This document shows positions 41,667 through 51,778 of a stretch of DNA of 64,000 nucleotides, in pieces. Location: NCBI RefSeq assembly GCF_033193315.1, contig NZ_CP136187.1, positions 744,001 through 808,000 on the forward strand. Reading direction: 5' to 3'. Under the pieces are notes generated by a model. The model searched no databases, had not been told where the DNA came from, and saw only the letters and a program-made list of their open reading frames with translations. Source of the DNA: Agathobaculum sp. NTUH-O15-33 (lineage in GTDB: Bacteria > Bacillota > Clostridia > Oscillospirales > Butyricicoccaceae). Both the position numbers and the translations under genes were made by a program. Each line of letters starts with the position of its first letter. Within the stretch, counting starts at the first letter, position 1.

Positions 41667-42887
41667 TTAGGTACTGCCGGTAGACAGACCCTTCTTGGCC
41701 CATCCGTATTGGTTGTAGGCGGTTATCAGACTGAGCTTTGCCGTTTCCACGTCCGCTTTAGCGCTGTCCAGCGTGTCCTGCGCGTCCAAATAGTCTTGCT
41801 TAGAAACCATGCCGCGTTGGTATTTGGTTTCGCCCACGGCAAACTCCCGTTCCGCCTGTGTCAGAGCGTTTTGCGCGGCCTGTACGGCGCTCTGGCTATC
41901 CTGCACCGAGCGGTAGGTGGTGGCAAACGCGCTTTGTACGGATTCCTTTTCCGCCGCGAGCGCGTCCTTCGCGGAAGCGACCGCCTCGGCGGTGCCTGAG
42001 ATGTTTTCATCGTAGGCATTTTGCGCGGCGCGCAGGTCGCACTGCTTCTGCCAAATAGAGAAACTGTTTTGCAGCGCTTCGCTTAGATCGTCCTCATAAC
42101 GCATTTTGCCAAGCTCGGCGCTGCCGGGTTCCGCAAGGGCCGATGGCATTACAAGCGTTGCCGCGTCGTAACCGCACATGAGCGCAAGGCTGCTCGCCAG
42201 ATCCTCGCATTGGGTCCGCAGGGTGGTGAGCGACAGGGCAAGGCTTTCCCGCTGGTGCTGTGCCGTATGGAGATCGAAAGCGCTCACCATGCCGCGCGCA
42301 TACTTGGTTTCCAATACGCTGATCCGCCGGTCGAGCGCGGCGATCTGCCGCTCAAGGGCTTCTTCCGAGTATTGCAGGGTTTTGATTGAGATAAGCAGGT
42401 CTTGCGCGCCCATGGCAAGCTGATCGGCCACGTTGCCCGCCTGTTTTTGGATATCGTAGACCGCGTCGTCGATCTGCGCGGTGGTGGATTCCTTCTCAGT
42501 AGGCAGGCCGTTCAGGCTTTGCTGCAAGCGGTCCAAATTACCTTGCAGCACCTTCCTTTGCGCTTTATAGGTTTTGTACAGTGCGCTACTCTGATCCAGA
42601 CTCTGCATCGCTGCGTCCAGACCGTCGATCAGCGACTGATAAGAGGTGATCTGCGCCTCCATGCTGCCGCCCTGCGCGGTGTAGCTTGTGGCAATGCTGG
42701 ACGAACTATCTGCGGCATAGGCTGTGTTTTGCAGGGAACGCACGGTCGCGTTGCCTTCCCGTACAGCGCGTTCGACGGCGGAAAGCCCCATTTGTTTGAC
42801 GGTCTGCCCGTCCGCCGCGCCGGCGGCCGGGACAAAGCCCAGCGCCAGCGCGGCGCACAGCATACCGCTGATCAGACGGCGTTTCAC
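41667..42887 (-). CDS. TolC-like secreted coiled-coil protein, copy 1
   Basis: This 406-residue paralogue of the following gene has a signal peptide (to about residue 24, AGA-A) and two TolC-type helical repeats, visible in YARGMVSAFDLHTAQHQRES and the similar YQRGMVSKQDYLDAQDTLDS near the C terminus. It overlaps the pump gene by 4 bp and so belongs to the same operon. Two TolC-like genes in tandem suggest a hetero-oligomer or a duplication with divergence. Confidence 0.82.
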   Translation of the reverse strand: MKRRLISGMLCAALALGFVPAAGAADGQTVKQMGLSAVERAVREGNATVRSLQNTAYAADSSSSIATSYTAQGGSMEAQITSYQSLIDGLDAAMQSLDQSSALYKTYKAQRKVLQGNLDRLQQSLNGLPTEKESTTAQIDDAVYDIQKQAGNVADQLAMGAQDLLISIKTLQYSEEALERQIAALDRRISVLETKYARGMVSAFDLHTAQHQRESLALSLTTLRTQCEDLASSLALMCGYDAATLVMPSALAEPGSAELGKMRYEDDLSEALQNSFSIWQKQCDLRAAQNAYDENISGTAEAVASAKDALAAEKESVQSAFATTYRSVQDSQSAVQAAQNALTQAEREFAVGETKYQRGMVSKQDYLDAQDTLDSAKADVETAKLSLITAYNQYGWAKKGLSTGST

Positions 42888-45800
42888 TTGCGACCATCCT
42901 TTCTGTTTTGAATCCTGCGGACAAATTCCGCGCCCTTTTCCCGCAGCTTATCAAGCTGTTCCTGCGCCGCGATACCGCGCGGTGTGCGCTGCCCGTGCTT
43001 GCAGTGCTTTCCGCGGCGCGCGCTGATCCCGTCGGACAGGCTGGCCAGCAGCGAATAATACACCGGTGTGAACAGCAGGGTCACAATGGTGGAAATGATC
43101 ATGCCCGCAAACATGACGATTGCCATGGGGCGCATCATTTCCGAGCCTTCGCCCACGCCGAACACCATGGGCATCAGGCCGAGCAGGGTGGTGGTGGTGG
43201 TCATCAGCACCGGCCGCACGCGGCGCGGGCAGGCGTTTAGGATCGCGGTGTTTTTATCCTCGCCATTCTTCCGGCGCTGCTCAATATAATCGACCAGCAC
43301 GATGGCCGAGTTAACGACCGTACCGGCCAGTACGACCACGCCGACGATGGAGTACATCGAGATCGGGTTGCCGGTCAGCGGCAGGCCACTCAGCGAACCG
43401 ATCAGGCTGATCGGCATGATCATCATGATCATGATAGGCAGCAGGAACGATTCGTACTGCGCGGCGAGCACGAAGTACACCAGACCGAGCGCAACCAGCA
43501 GCGAGGAGCCGAGCGAACCGAACGATTCGCCCATTTCAGCCATTTGGCCGCCGGAACCGATCGTGATGCCTTCGGGCACCGTCAGCGTCGCCAGCACCTG
43601 ATTGACTTCCTGATTGAGCTTGGAGGTATTGCCGGACTGGGAATCACCCGAGATCGTGACCGTGCGGGATTGATCCTCACGCGAAATGCTCTGGGGGATC
43701 TGCTCAATCGCCACGTCGGCCACAAGGCTGAGCGGCACCGTGCCGCCGGAGGATACGCTGATGGGAATGTTTTTGATCGAATCCAAATTGTTATAAATGC
43801 TGCTGTCGCCGCTGACGGCCACCGTGATCTCATCGCCGCTCAGGCTCAGTTCGGTCGCGGTGGAACCGGTCAGTTGGCTGTGTACCGCGCTGCCGATGTC
43901 GGTCGCCGTCAGCCCAAATTCAGCGGCCGCCAGCCGCTTGGGCCGGACGGTGACGCTCGATTCGCGTTCCGAGGCCGAGGAAACGACTTCTACCGCGTCC
44001 GGCACCTGATCGGTGATTGCCTTGACCACCTGTTCGCCGAAATCCATCAGCGCGTCGTAATCATTGCCCCGCATTTCGAGGGAGAGCGCGTCGCCTGTCA
44101 TCGAGCCCATGGAACTGGTGGCCTCCATGGATATCTTGGCGCCCGCGATATTGTTCGTTGCTTCGCGCAGGGCGGTCACGACTTCGTCTGTCGTGCGGTC
44201 GCGTTCGCCCTTGTCCTTGAGCTGTATCGTGATGCTGGCCTGATCGCCGCTTGAATTCATGCCGGAGCTTCCGCCACCGGAATAATAGATGGTATCGATC
44301 TCGGGCGCGGTGCTCATCGCGATCTCGACCACGCGGTCTGCGATCTCCTCGGTCTTTTCCAGCTCCGAGCCGAGCGGCATTTCCACCGTGATGGAAATTT
44401 GGCTTTCATCCATGTCGCTCATCAGTGTCACGCCGAAGATCATGACGTCCGCGATGATCAGCACGATGAATACGCCCATCATCGCGGTGGAGATCAGCAT
44501 GGAGAGCTTCCGCCGCGTGATCAGGAATTTCAGCGTCTTGCGATAAACGCGCATCATCGGCTTATCCTCGAGCAGCTTGGTATCGCCGCCAAAGGATTGG
44601 ATGCGGCGGTCGCCGCTGTCGTCCAGCACCAGATAGCAGAGCAGCGGCACCAGCAGTAACGCCACGAGGAGCGAGGACGCGATCAAGGACGCGATGGTGA
44701 GCGCAAAGTCCTTGAACATCATGCCCACCATGCCGCCGGATAGGCCGATCGGCACGAATACGGCAAGCGTCGTCATGGTCGAAGCGATGATGGACATCGC
44801 CACCTCGCCCGTACCCTTGACACAGGAATCCAAGCGGCTGTGTCCCTCCGTGCGGAAGCGGAACACGTTTTCCAGCACGACGATCGAGTTATCCACGATC
44901 ATACCGACGCCAAGCGCCAAACCGCTCAGCGACATGATGTTCATGGTAATGCCCATGACCCGCATCAGGATAAAAACGGAGACGATGCAGATCGGCATGG
45001 ATACCACGATCACCGCCGTCGCTTTCAGGCGCTTGAGGAAGAGCAGCAGCACGAGCGCGGCGAGGCCCACGCCCAAAATGATGTTTTCGATAGCGGAGTC
45101 GACCGACTGGTTGATAAAGATCGAGTCGTCGCTGAGGATTTCCCAATGCAAACCCGGATAATCCGCCGTGACAGCCTCGACCGCTTGTTTGATGCGGCTA
45201 GCCACCTGCACGGTGTTGGAGCCGGACTGCTTGGTCACGGACAGGGTGATGCCGGGCTCGCCGTTGATCTTGGCGATTTCGTCCTGATCCTGCGCGGCAA
45301 GCGCCACATCCGCGATTTCATTGAGGCGCACCGTGCCGCCCGCGGGCAAGGGAATGACGGTGTTCGCTATCTCTTCCACGGAGAGATATTCGCCGTCCGT
45401 GCGAACGTTCAGCTTTTGGCTGCCGCTCTCGATATCGCCGCCCGCGATGGTGCTGTTTTCCTTGGCCAGAATACCGGCGATGTAATCGACCGTCAGGCCG
45501 TATCCGTCCAGTCGGTCGGTAAAGGTATTGATCTCCACCTCGTTTTCGTAGCCGCCCGCGATATCGACCGAGGCGACGCCCGCCAGCCGTTCGATGTACG
45601 GACCGATATCATCCTCGGCGGTCGATTGCAGCTCGGCCAGATCCTGCCCCAGCAGGCCGACCGTGACGACCGGCATGGAATCCGGGTCCATTTTCATGAT
45701 GGACGGGCTGTCGGCGCCGTCCGGCAGCCGGGCTTCAATGCGCGAAACCTTGTCGCGCAGGTCGGTCACCGCGTCGTCCAGATCGGTATCGTCCGTAAAC

Positions 45801-46081
45801 TGTACCATGACCATTGAATTGCCTTCGGAAGAGGTCGAGGTCAGGCTGTCCAGTCCGGACACGCTGGCGCATGCGGATTCCACAATGCGCGTGACGAGGT
45901 TTTCCACCTCTTCCGGTCCCGCGCCGCTGTAGCTGGTCACTACAACGGCCATTTTGATCTCCATGCTGGGCATCAGCGCGAGCGGCAGCGCGTTGTAGCT
46001 CATATAGCCGAACAGCACGATTAGAATGGCCGCGAGCGTGGTCGCTACCTTATGCTTGATACTGAACTGCGCGAATTTCAT
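42884..46081 (-). CDS. RND-family efflux pump (AcrB/HAE-like)
   Basis: This 1065-residue transporter has the RND layout: a membrane helix at about 12-30, a large extracytoplasmic porter loop to about 330, helices at 335-500, a second loop and helices from about 870 to 1020. Typical motifs are GMIVDNSIVVLENVFR (proton-relay Asp region in the middle of the membrane domain) and the late TTTTLLGLMPMVFG. It exports drugs, bile acids or lipids using the proton or sodium gradient. It overlaps the adaptor and TolC-like genes by 4 bp each. Confidence 0.93.
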   Translation of the reverse strand: MKFAQFSIKHKVATTLAAILIVLFGYMSYNALPLALMPSMEIKMAVVVTSYSGAGPEEVENLVTRIVESACASVSGLDSLTSTSSEGNSMVMVQFTDDTDLDDAVTDLRDKVSRIEARLPDGADSPSIMKMDPDSMPVVTVGLLGQDLAELQSTAEDDIGPYIERLAGVASVDIAGGYENEVEINTFTDRLDGYGLTVDYIAGILAKENSTIAGGDIESGSQKLNVRTDGEYLSVEEIANTVIPLPAGGTVRLNEIADVALAAQDQDEIAKINGEPGITLSVTKQSGSNTVQVASRIKQAVEAVTADYPGLHWEILSDDSIFINQSVDSAIENIILGVGLAALVLLLFLKRLKATAVIVVSMPICIVSVFILMRVMGITMNIMSLSGLALGVGMIVDNSIVVLENVFRFRTEGHSRLDSCVKGTGEVAMSIIASTMTTLAVFVPIGLSGGMVGMMFKDFALTIASLIASSLLVALLLVPLLCYLVLDDSGDRRIQSFGGDTKLLEDKPMMRVYRKTLKFLITRRKLSMLISTAMMGVFIVLIIADVMIFGVTLMSDMDESQISITVEMPLGSELEKTEEIADRVVEIAMSTAPEIDTIYYSGGGSSGMNSSGDQASITIQLKDKGERDRTTDEVVTALREATNNIAGAKISMEATSSMGSMTGDALSLEMRGNDYDALMDFGEQVVKAITDQVPDAVEVVSSASERESSVTVRPKRLAAAEFGLTATDIGSAVHSQLTGSTATELSLSGDEITVAVSGDSSIYNNLDSIKNIPISVSSGGTVPLSLVADVAIEQIPQSISREDQSRTVTISGDSQSGNTSKLNQEVNQVLATLTVPEGITIGSGGQMAEMGESFGSLGSSLLVALGLVYFVLAAQYESFLLPIMIMMIMPISLIGSLSGLPLTGNPISMYSIVGVVVLAGTVVNSAIVLVDYIEQRRKNGEDKNTAILNACPRRVRPVLMTTTTTLLGLMPMVFGVGEGSEMMRPMAIVMFAGMIISTIVTLLFTPVYYSLLASLSDGISARRGKHCKHGQRTPRGIAAQEQLDKLREKGAEFVRRIQNRKDGRK

Positions 46082-47379
46082 TCCGGAACCTCCATCTCTG
46101 CGGGTTCGGCTTCGGCGGGTGCGTCTTCCGGTTCAGCGGGCTGCTCGGTCAGATCCACGCCATCCCGTTTGACCACGCGCACCTCCGCGCCTTCGGTCAG
46201 ATAGCTTTGTCCGGCTACCACCAAATCCTCGCCGCCGGTCAGCCCGTTTGTGACCTGCGTCACGCCGTCGCCCACCAGACCGCTCTCGATATCGATCCGG
46301 GTGACCGTATCGTCATACTCGACGATGAATATGTACTGCGAGGTGCTGTCGGTCTGGATCGCGTCGGTCGGGATGACCACCACGTCTTCGCGCACGTCCG
46401 TATAGATCGTGACAGTCGCAAACATGCCGTAGGCGGCGCCGGTATCCTTAGGCAAGTCAAGCAGCACGTCGTACAGGTGAGTCTGCTCGTTTACCGCGGG
46501 CGCGACCGAGGCGATCGTCGCCGTGATTGGCTGGCCGCCAAGGGCGGAGATCTCTACCGTGACCACGTCGCCGATCTCCAGCCACGGCTGGATTGTTTCG
46601 GAAACCGAAAGGGAGACCTGCGGCGTTTCATCGGTCGCAATGACGACGGCGGCGGTCTGCGTATTCGCTTTGCCGCCCTTTACGACGTTCACCTCGGTCA
46701 CCGTGCCTGAGACCGTGGATTTGACCGACATATCGCCCTTGCTGTCGCGCAGCTCGGCAAGCGATTTGTCGTAGGTGGCGAGTTGGTTCGCCTTTTCGGT
46801 CTGCAGCTTGGTAACGGACAGCTCGGCGGCGTAGATGGTGTCCTCCGCGCTGAGCTTTACCTCGTTATACTTGGCCTCAGCTTGTTCCAGCTCGATCTGC
46901 GAAGCCGCTTCCTGTTCAAACAGCGCCTGCGTGTTTTCCCAGCTTTGCTTGGCCTGCCGCACCTGTTCATTTTGCAGGGTGCGCGTGGTCTCGAGCTGCT
47001 GCTGCGCCTGCGAGATCTGCTGATCGTAAAGGGAAGCCGTGCGGCTGCGTTCGCCCTCGACCTGCTGGATATCGCGCTGGATGGATACCGCGTCCAGCGT
47101 GAAGAGCGTTTTGCCGATCGTCACCCGGTCGCCCACCGCTACATCGACTGTCAGCACGTCGCTTTGCTGCGGGGCGAAAAGCGAGACCGCGTTCTGCGGC
47201 ACGACCTTGCCGGAAAGCTGGTTGCGGGTGGAGATACTCGAAACGCTGACCGTTTCGGTCTCCACCGGCGTGCTGGATTTTACGGTTTCGGGCATGCTGG
47301 GCCCGCAGCCCGCCAGCGTGCCGATCAGCGCCATGGATACCGCTCCCGCGAGCAAGCGTTTTGCCTGTTGTCCTATCAT
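46078..47379 (-). CDS. RND adaptor (membrane-fusion) lipoprotein
   Basis: The 433-residue protein has a lipobox LAGC (Cys25), a lipoyl/barrel-sandwich domain split by a long coiled coil (about 85-200), a beta-barrel (about 220-330) and an acidic, Glu/Pro-rich C-terminal tail (about 400-433). It is the HlyD/AcrA-like adaptor for the downstream pump. It is the first gene of the operon. No convincing minus-strand promoter was identified in the 266-bp gap upstream. Confidence 0.9.
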   Translation of the reverse strand: MIGQQAKRLLAGAVSMALIGTLAGCGPSMPETVKSSTPVETETVSVSSISTRNQLSGKVVPQNAVSLFAPQQSDVLTVDVAVGDRVTIGKTLFTLDAVSIQRDIQQVEGERSRTASLYDQQISQAQQQLETTRTLQNEQVRQAKQSWENTQALFEQEAASQIELEQAEAKYNEVKLSAEDTIYAAELSVTKLQTEKANQLATYDKSLAELRDSKGDMSVKSTVSGTVTEVNVVKGGKANTQTAAVVIATDETPQVSLSVSETIQPWLEIGDVVTVEISALGGQPITATIASVAPAVNEQTHLYDVLLDLPKDTGAAYGMFATVTIYTDVREDVVVIPTDAIQTDSTSQYIFIVEYDDTVTRIDIESGLVGDGVTQVTNGLTGGEDLVVAGQSYLTEGAEVRVVKRDGVDLTEQPAEPEDAPAEAEPAEMEVPE

Positions 47380-47449
47380 TTAGATAAGCTCCTTTACCAT
47401 TTGATTGTGTCAACGGATTTGATGGGTATGGACGCAGGTTTCGGACGCA

Positions 47450-47606
47450 TTGCGCGGTCCTGCTTTTCGTGGTATGATTACCCTGTAAATCCTTTGCATG
47501 TAATCGCGTCTATCAGTTTAGCCCCTCTACTTAAAACCAAGTTAAAGCCGCGGGTAAAAAAAGGTGGAGCGGGTTTTAAGCTTGTTTGAGGTTTGACTGC
47601 TATACT
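47450..47606 (+). promoter_or_regulatory. Promoter region of the alarmone-synthetase operon
   Basis: Two plus-strand candidates are present: TTGCGC (47450-47455), 17 bp, TATGAT (47473-47478), and an extended -10 TGCTATACT at 47598-47606. Between them CTTAAAACC (47530-47538) and GGTTTTAAG (47572-47580) form a perfect 9-bp inverted repeat with 33-bp spacing, a possible regulatory site shared with the divergent efflux operon. Confidence 0.55.
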
Positions 47607-47645
47607 GGCTATAAAAGCGCGGATACCGTCAAAGGAGGACGTTTC

Positions 47646-48299
47646 ATGCGAAATTTATATCCCATATCAGGACCGGAGGAACAGGCGTTTTACGGCGAGG
47701 CGCTGATCCTGTTGGAAGGCGCGGCGGCGGAATTCCTGTCCTTACTGGAAATGATCTGCCGTTATCAGGTCAGCCGGGGCCGTCACGATCCGGTTTGTTC
47801 CTATGCCGCGCGCATCAAAAGCGCGGCCAGCATGCGCGCCAAGCTGGAGCGCCTCGGCTTGCCGGTGACGCTGGATCATGCGCTGCATCAGGTGTTTGAC
47901 GCGGCCGGGGTGCGCGTGATCTGTCCTTTTATCGATGATATTTACACCACGGTAGCGCTGATCCGGACGATCCCGGGCATTACGATCGACCGCGAGCGGG
48001 ACTATGTACGGCATGCCAAGCCCAACGGCTACCGCAGTTACCACCTGACCGTGTCGCTGCCGCCGCGCTATGTGTGCGGAGAACCGGCGGAGCAGGTCTG
48101 GCTGGAGGTGCAGCTCCGCACGATCGCCATGGATTGCTGGGCAAGCATCGAACATGAACTGAAATACAAACACGCTTTGCCGCATCAACAGCTGATCGCG
48201 GGGGAGCTCAAACGGTGCGCGGATGAGATCACCGCCACCGATCTTTCGCTGCAAACCATCCGGGAGTTTGTTGCCGAGCTGCCGAAAAAGGAGGAGTGA
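47646..48299 (+). CDS. Small alarmone synthetase (RelQ/YjbM-like)
   Basis: This 217-residue single-domain (p)ppGpp synthetase has no HD hydrolase domain. Motifs are ARIKSAASMRAKL (ATP-binding region, about 55-67), DAAGVRVICPFIDDIY (about 84-99), RDYVRHAKPNGYRSYH (about 117-132, GTP-binding) and the VQLRTIAMDCWASIEHELKY end. It makes (p)ppGpp or pGpp in response to its own expression. ATG 47646 has AAAGGAGG upstream. It ends 2 bp before a two-component system, so envelope-stress sensing and alarmone production may be coregulated here. Confidence 0.92.
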   Translation: MRNLYPISGPEEQAFYGEALILLEGAAAEFLSLLEMICRYQVSRGRHDPVCSYAARIKSAASMRAKLERLGLPVTLDHALHQVFDAAGVRVICPFIDDIYTTVALIRTIPGITIDRERDYVRHAKPNGYRSYHLTVSLPPRYVCGEPAEQVWLEVQLRTIAMDCWASIEHELKYKHALPHQQLIAGELKRCADEITATDLSLQTIREFVAELPKKEE

Positions 48300-48301
48300 C
48301 C

Positions 48302-48976
48302 ATGCGTATATTAATTGCCGATGACGAGACCGACCTGACCGACGCCTTGCAGGATATTTTGGCCCGCGAGCACTATTCGGTCGATGTGGTGGACAACGGC
48401 AACGATGCGCTCGATTATGGCCTTGCCGAAAACTACGATTGCATCGTGCTCGATATCATGATGCCGGGGCGGGACGGACTGTCCGTTTTGGCCGCCCTGC
48501 GCGAGCAGGGCGTGTCGACGCCCATTCTGCTGCTCACGGCAAAGAGCGAGATCGGCGACCGGATCCAAGGGCTGGACGCCGGGGCGGACGATTATCTGCC
48601 CAAGCCTTTCAACATAGGCGAGTTTTTGGCGCGGGTGCGCGCCATGACGCGCCGCGCGGGTTCGTTCACCCCCAATCTGCTGTCCATCGGCAATATCACG
48701 CTCGACCGTACCACCTTTGTGCTGCAATGCGGCGAAAACACAATTCGGCTGGCCAATAAAGAATTTCAAATGCTCGAACTGCTTTTGCGGCAGCAGGGGC
48801 GCTTTATTTCGACCGAGCAGTTTATGGAGCGCATCTGGGGCTATGAAAGCGAAGCCGAGCAAAACGTGGTTTGGGCGTACGTTTCGTATTTGAGAAAGAA
48901 ACTGGGCGCGATCGGCGCCAATGTGTGTATCGCCGCCAGCCGGGGGCGGGGCTACCTTTTGGAGGTTGCGCCATGA
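48302..48976 (+). CDS. OmpR-family response regulator
   Basis: The 224-residue protein has a receiver domain (1-118) with the acidic pocket ADDETD, the phospho-acceptor Asp in CIVLDIMMPGRDGL (Asp51) and the lysine in LPKPFN. A winged-helix DNA-binding domain (about 125-222) follows. GGAGG precedes the ATG. It overlaps the kinase gene by 4 bp. Its natural targets may include the divergent efflux operon; this is inference from position. Confidence 0.95.
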   Translation: MRILIADDETDLTDALQDILAREHYSVDVVDNGNDALDYGLAENYDCIVLDIMMPGRDGLSVLAALREQGVSTPILLLTAKSEIGDRIQGLDAGADDYLPKPFNIGEFLARVRAMTRRAGSFTPNLLSIGNITLDRTTFVLQCGENTIRLANKEFQMLELLLRQQGRFISTEQFMERIWGYESEAEQNVVWAYVSYLRKKLGAIGANVCIAASRGRGYLLEVAP

Positions 48977-50226
48977 TCCGTTCGCTGCGCCGCCGGTTCA
49001 TCTTGATCGCCATGGTTTCGCTTATCATTACGCTGACTCTACTCTGCGCGTTCACACAGATCACGAGTTACCATACGATGAGCCGCCGGTTTGACGAAGG
49101 CATACGTGTGCTGTATGAAAACGGCGGAGAACTCCCGGAAATAAAGGAAGAGGATATGCCTGCGATCGACGGCGCATTTCAAATGACGGTGGAGACCCCG
49201 TATGAATTGCGCTACTTTACCGTCCGGTTTGATAACGCACGGGATTCGGTGGAGATCGATACCGATCATATTGCCGCGTTCAGCAAGGAGCAGGCCGCGC
49301 AAATGGCGAAAAGTATTTACGACAAGGGAAAGACGTCGGGCTATTTGGATTATTACCGGTACGGCGTATTCGCGGAGGAAAACGGCGTAACGGTCATCGT
49401 AATGGACGGCTTTCAGGCGATCCAGCTATTTCATAATGGGTTTACCATGTCTCTGCTGATCTCTGTTGCCTTCATGCTGGCTGTGCTGCTATTGGTAATG
49501 ATACTGTCCAAACGCGCCATCCGGCCGTTTATCGAAAATATGGAGCGACAGCGGCAGTTCGTCACGGACGCTTCGCACGAATTGAAAACGCCGCTTACCA
49601 TCATTGCCGCAAACAACAACCTGATCGAGACTATTTTGCCGGATAACAAATGGGTGAAAAGTACGGAGAAGCAAATAAGCCGTATGAATCTTTTGATTCG
49701 CAACTTGATCGAGCTGGCGCACACTGAGGAATCGGCCGGCAGTACGGAATGGGCGGAGTTTTCGCTCAGTGATGTGGCGGCCTCGCAGGCCGAAGCCTTT
49801 GCGCCGCTTGTGGAAGCGCACGGCTGTAGGCTGGAAACGCAGGTGCAGCCCGGAATACAGTACCGCGGCGCGCAGGATAATCTGTTCCGGCTATTTTCCT
49901 TGCTGCTGGACAATGCGGTAAAATACTGCACGCCCGGCGGCACGATCAAGCTGGCGCTTTGCCGCAAGGGCCGTTTGGTGGTTTTCACGCTGTCCAACCC
50001 CTGCCGAAACCTGAAGCCCGCCGATATTCCCAAACTGTTCGACCGGTTCTACCGCGCCGACGCGTCCCGCGCGCGGGCGACCGGCGGCTACGGGATCGGC
50101 CTGTCGACCGCCAAGGCGATCGTCGAACAGCACCACGGCAAAATATCGGCAAAGTATGAAAATGGACAAATTACGTTTACCGTATCGCTGCCCGCTATAG
50201 CGAGCAAAAAAGTAACGGAAAAATAA
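48973..50226 (+). CDS. Membrane sensor histidine kinase
   Basis: This 417-residue kinase has two membrane segments (about 12-32 and 157-177) flanking a ~120-residue extracellular sensor. The HisKA domain has the phosphorylated His in FVTDASHELKTPLTII, and the HATPase domain has LLDNAVKYC (N box) and ATGGYGIGLSTAKAIV (G box). It starts in an ATGA overlap with the response regulator, so kinase and regulator are a cognate pair. A terminator follows. Confidence 0.95.
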   Translation: MIRSLRRRFILIAMVSLIITLTLLCAFTQITSYHTMSRRFDEGIRVLYENGGELPEIKEEDMPAIDGAFQMTVETPYELRYFTVRFDNARDSVEIDTDHIAAFSKEQAAQMAKSIYDKGKTSGYLDYYRYGVFAEENGVTVIVMDGFQAIQLFHNGFTMSLLISVAFMLAVLLLVMILSKRAIRPFIENMERQRQFVTDASHELKTPLTIIAANNNLIETILPDNKWVKSTEKQISRMNLLIRNLIELAHTEESAGSTEWAEFSLSDVAASQAEAFAPLVEAHGCRLETQVQPGIQYRGAQDNLFRLFSLLLDNAVKYCTPGGTIKLALCRKGRLVVFTLSNPCRNLKPADIPKLFDRFYRADASRARATGGYGIGLSTAKAIVEQHHGKISAKYENGQITFTVSLPAIASKKVTEK

Positions 50227-50231
50227 AAAAG

Positions 50232-50268
50232 ATAGGCAGGAGAAACAACTCCTGCCTATTTTTTTTTA
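50232..50268. terminator. Bidirectional terminator between convergent operons
   Basis: ATAGGCAGGAG (50232-50242) pairs with CTCCTGCCTAT (50249-50259) around AAACAA, with an A-run before and a T9 run after. It serves the kinase operon (+) and the aldehyde dehydrogenase gene (-). Confidence 0.92.
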
Positions 50269-50269
50269 T

Positions 50270-51761
50270 TTAGTCGTCTTCGAAGTCAAAGAAATTATCG
50301 TACTGCGCGCCCATGTACCAGATGTGGTTTTTTACCTTTAAGTATTCGAGCAGCCCTTCCACGCCGTCCTCGCGGCCGAGGCCGCTGTTGCGGTTGCCGC
50401 CGAAGGGGGTCTCAATGTTGGACTTGGTGGCGCAATTCATCCAGACGGTGCCCGCGTCTACCTTTTCGGCGGCCCAGTACATCTTGCGGATGTTTTCGGT
50501 AAAGATGGCAGCGCCCAGAGCAAAGCGGGTCGCGTTGGCGAGCTCGATCGCTTCGTCCAGCGTTTGATAGCGGGTCACCGCCAGCACGGGGCCGAAAACC
50601 TCTTCCTGAAACAGCTCCATATCCGGCGTTATGTTTTCTAGGATCGTCGGCGGATAATAGCTGCCCTTCTCATAGGGGGCTTGGGTCAGCGGCGCGCCGC
50701 CGCAGCGCAGCTTGCCGCCCGCCGCCACCGCACGCTCCACAAAGCCGTGCACGGTATCCAGATGTTCGGGGCTGATGAGCGAGCCCATCTGCGTATCCTC
50801 GTTCAGGCAGTCGCCGATGCGGATGCGCCGCACGCGGTCTGTCAGCTTTGCCATGAACTCGTCGTAAATTTCGTCCGCGAGCAGCAGGCGGGAGGTGGAT
50901 ACGCATACCTCGCCCTGATTCATGCAGAAGCCCAGAATGACGGAGTTGAGCGCGCCGTTCATGTCGCAGTCCGGCTCGACGATGATCGGGCTTTTGCCGC
51001 CAAGCTCGAGCGAGAGAGGCTTGATGTGTTTGGCTTCGGACGAAGCCGCCATCAGCCTGCGTCCGACCGCCTCCGAGCCGGTCAGCGCGACCATGGACAC
51101 CTTGTCGCTGGCGAGCAGCTCCTCGCCGACCACGCCGCCCGGGCCGGAAACGATGTTGTACACGCCGGCCGGCACGCCGGCTTGGGTGAATACCTCGCCC
51201 AGCAACTGGCTGGTGATCGGGGTGAGTGTCGCGGCCTTGCACACGACGGTGTTACCCGCGGCGAGTGCCGCGCCGATCGAGCGGGTGAGCAGATGCAGCG
51301 GGAAATTCCACGGGGCGATGCTGCCGACCACGCCGTACGGTTCGTAGCTGGTGTAATCAAACAGGGGCTGGTCCTGGCACCGGAATGACCTTGCCGTTTA
51401 GCGCCTTCATATTATCCGCGTGGAAATGAAACGCGCGCACCGCGAGCGGGATGTCGATCGAGCGGGTCTCACGGATGGGCTTGCCGGTATCCATGGCTTC
51501 CCAGCGCGCGAACTCCTCCATGCGCGCTTCCAGCAGATCGGCGACACGGTGCAGATATTGGGCGCGGGTCTCTGTGTCGAGCGCGGCCCACTGGGGGAAA
51601 GCCGCTTTAGCAGCGTCGATCGCCTTTCTGGTATCGGCGGCGGACGCGTAGGCAAGCTCGGCGATCGCCTCGCCCGTGCAGGGATTCTTGGAAACAAAGG
51701 TTTTTCCGCCTTCCGCGTCGACCCACTCGTTTCCTATAAACAACTGAAATTTCTTCATCAT
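50270..51761 (-). pseudogene. Aldehyde dehydrogenase, frameshifted
   Basis: This NAD(P)-dependent aldehyde dehydrogenase would have about 496 residues but is split. The N-terminal part (51761 to about 51372, starting MMKKFQLFIGNEWVDAEGGK after GGAGG) runs to NGKVIPVPG and then stops at 51357 in its frame. The rest continues in another frame as DQPLFDYTSYEPYGVVGSIA... to 50270. It has the intact catalytic Glu in LSLELGGKSP and Cys in FCMNQGEVCVSTSR. The break falls at GTGCCAGGACCAG. As the last gene of the glycyl-radical operon, it would oxidise an aldehyde product, perhaps succinic semialdehyde. It may be a sequencing error or a true mutation. Confidence 0.85.
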
Positions 51762-51778
51762 GAAGCCTCCATTTTTCC

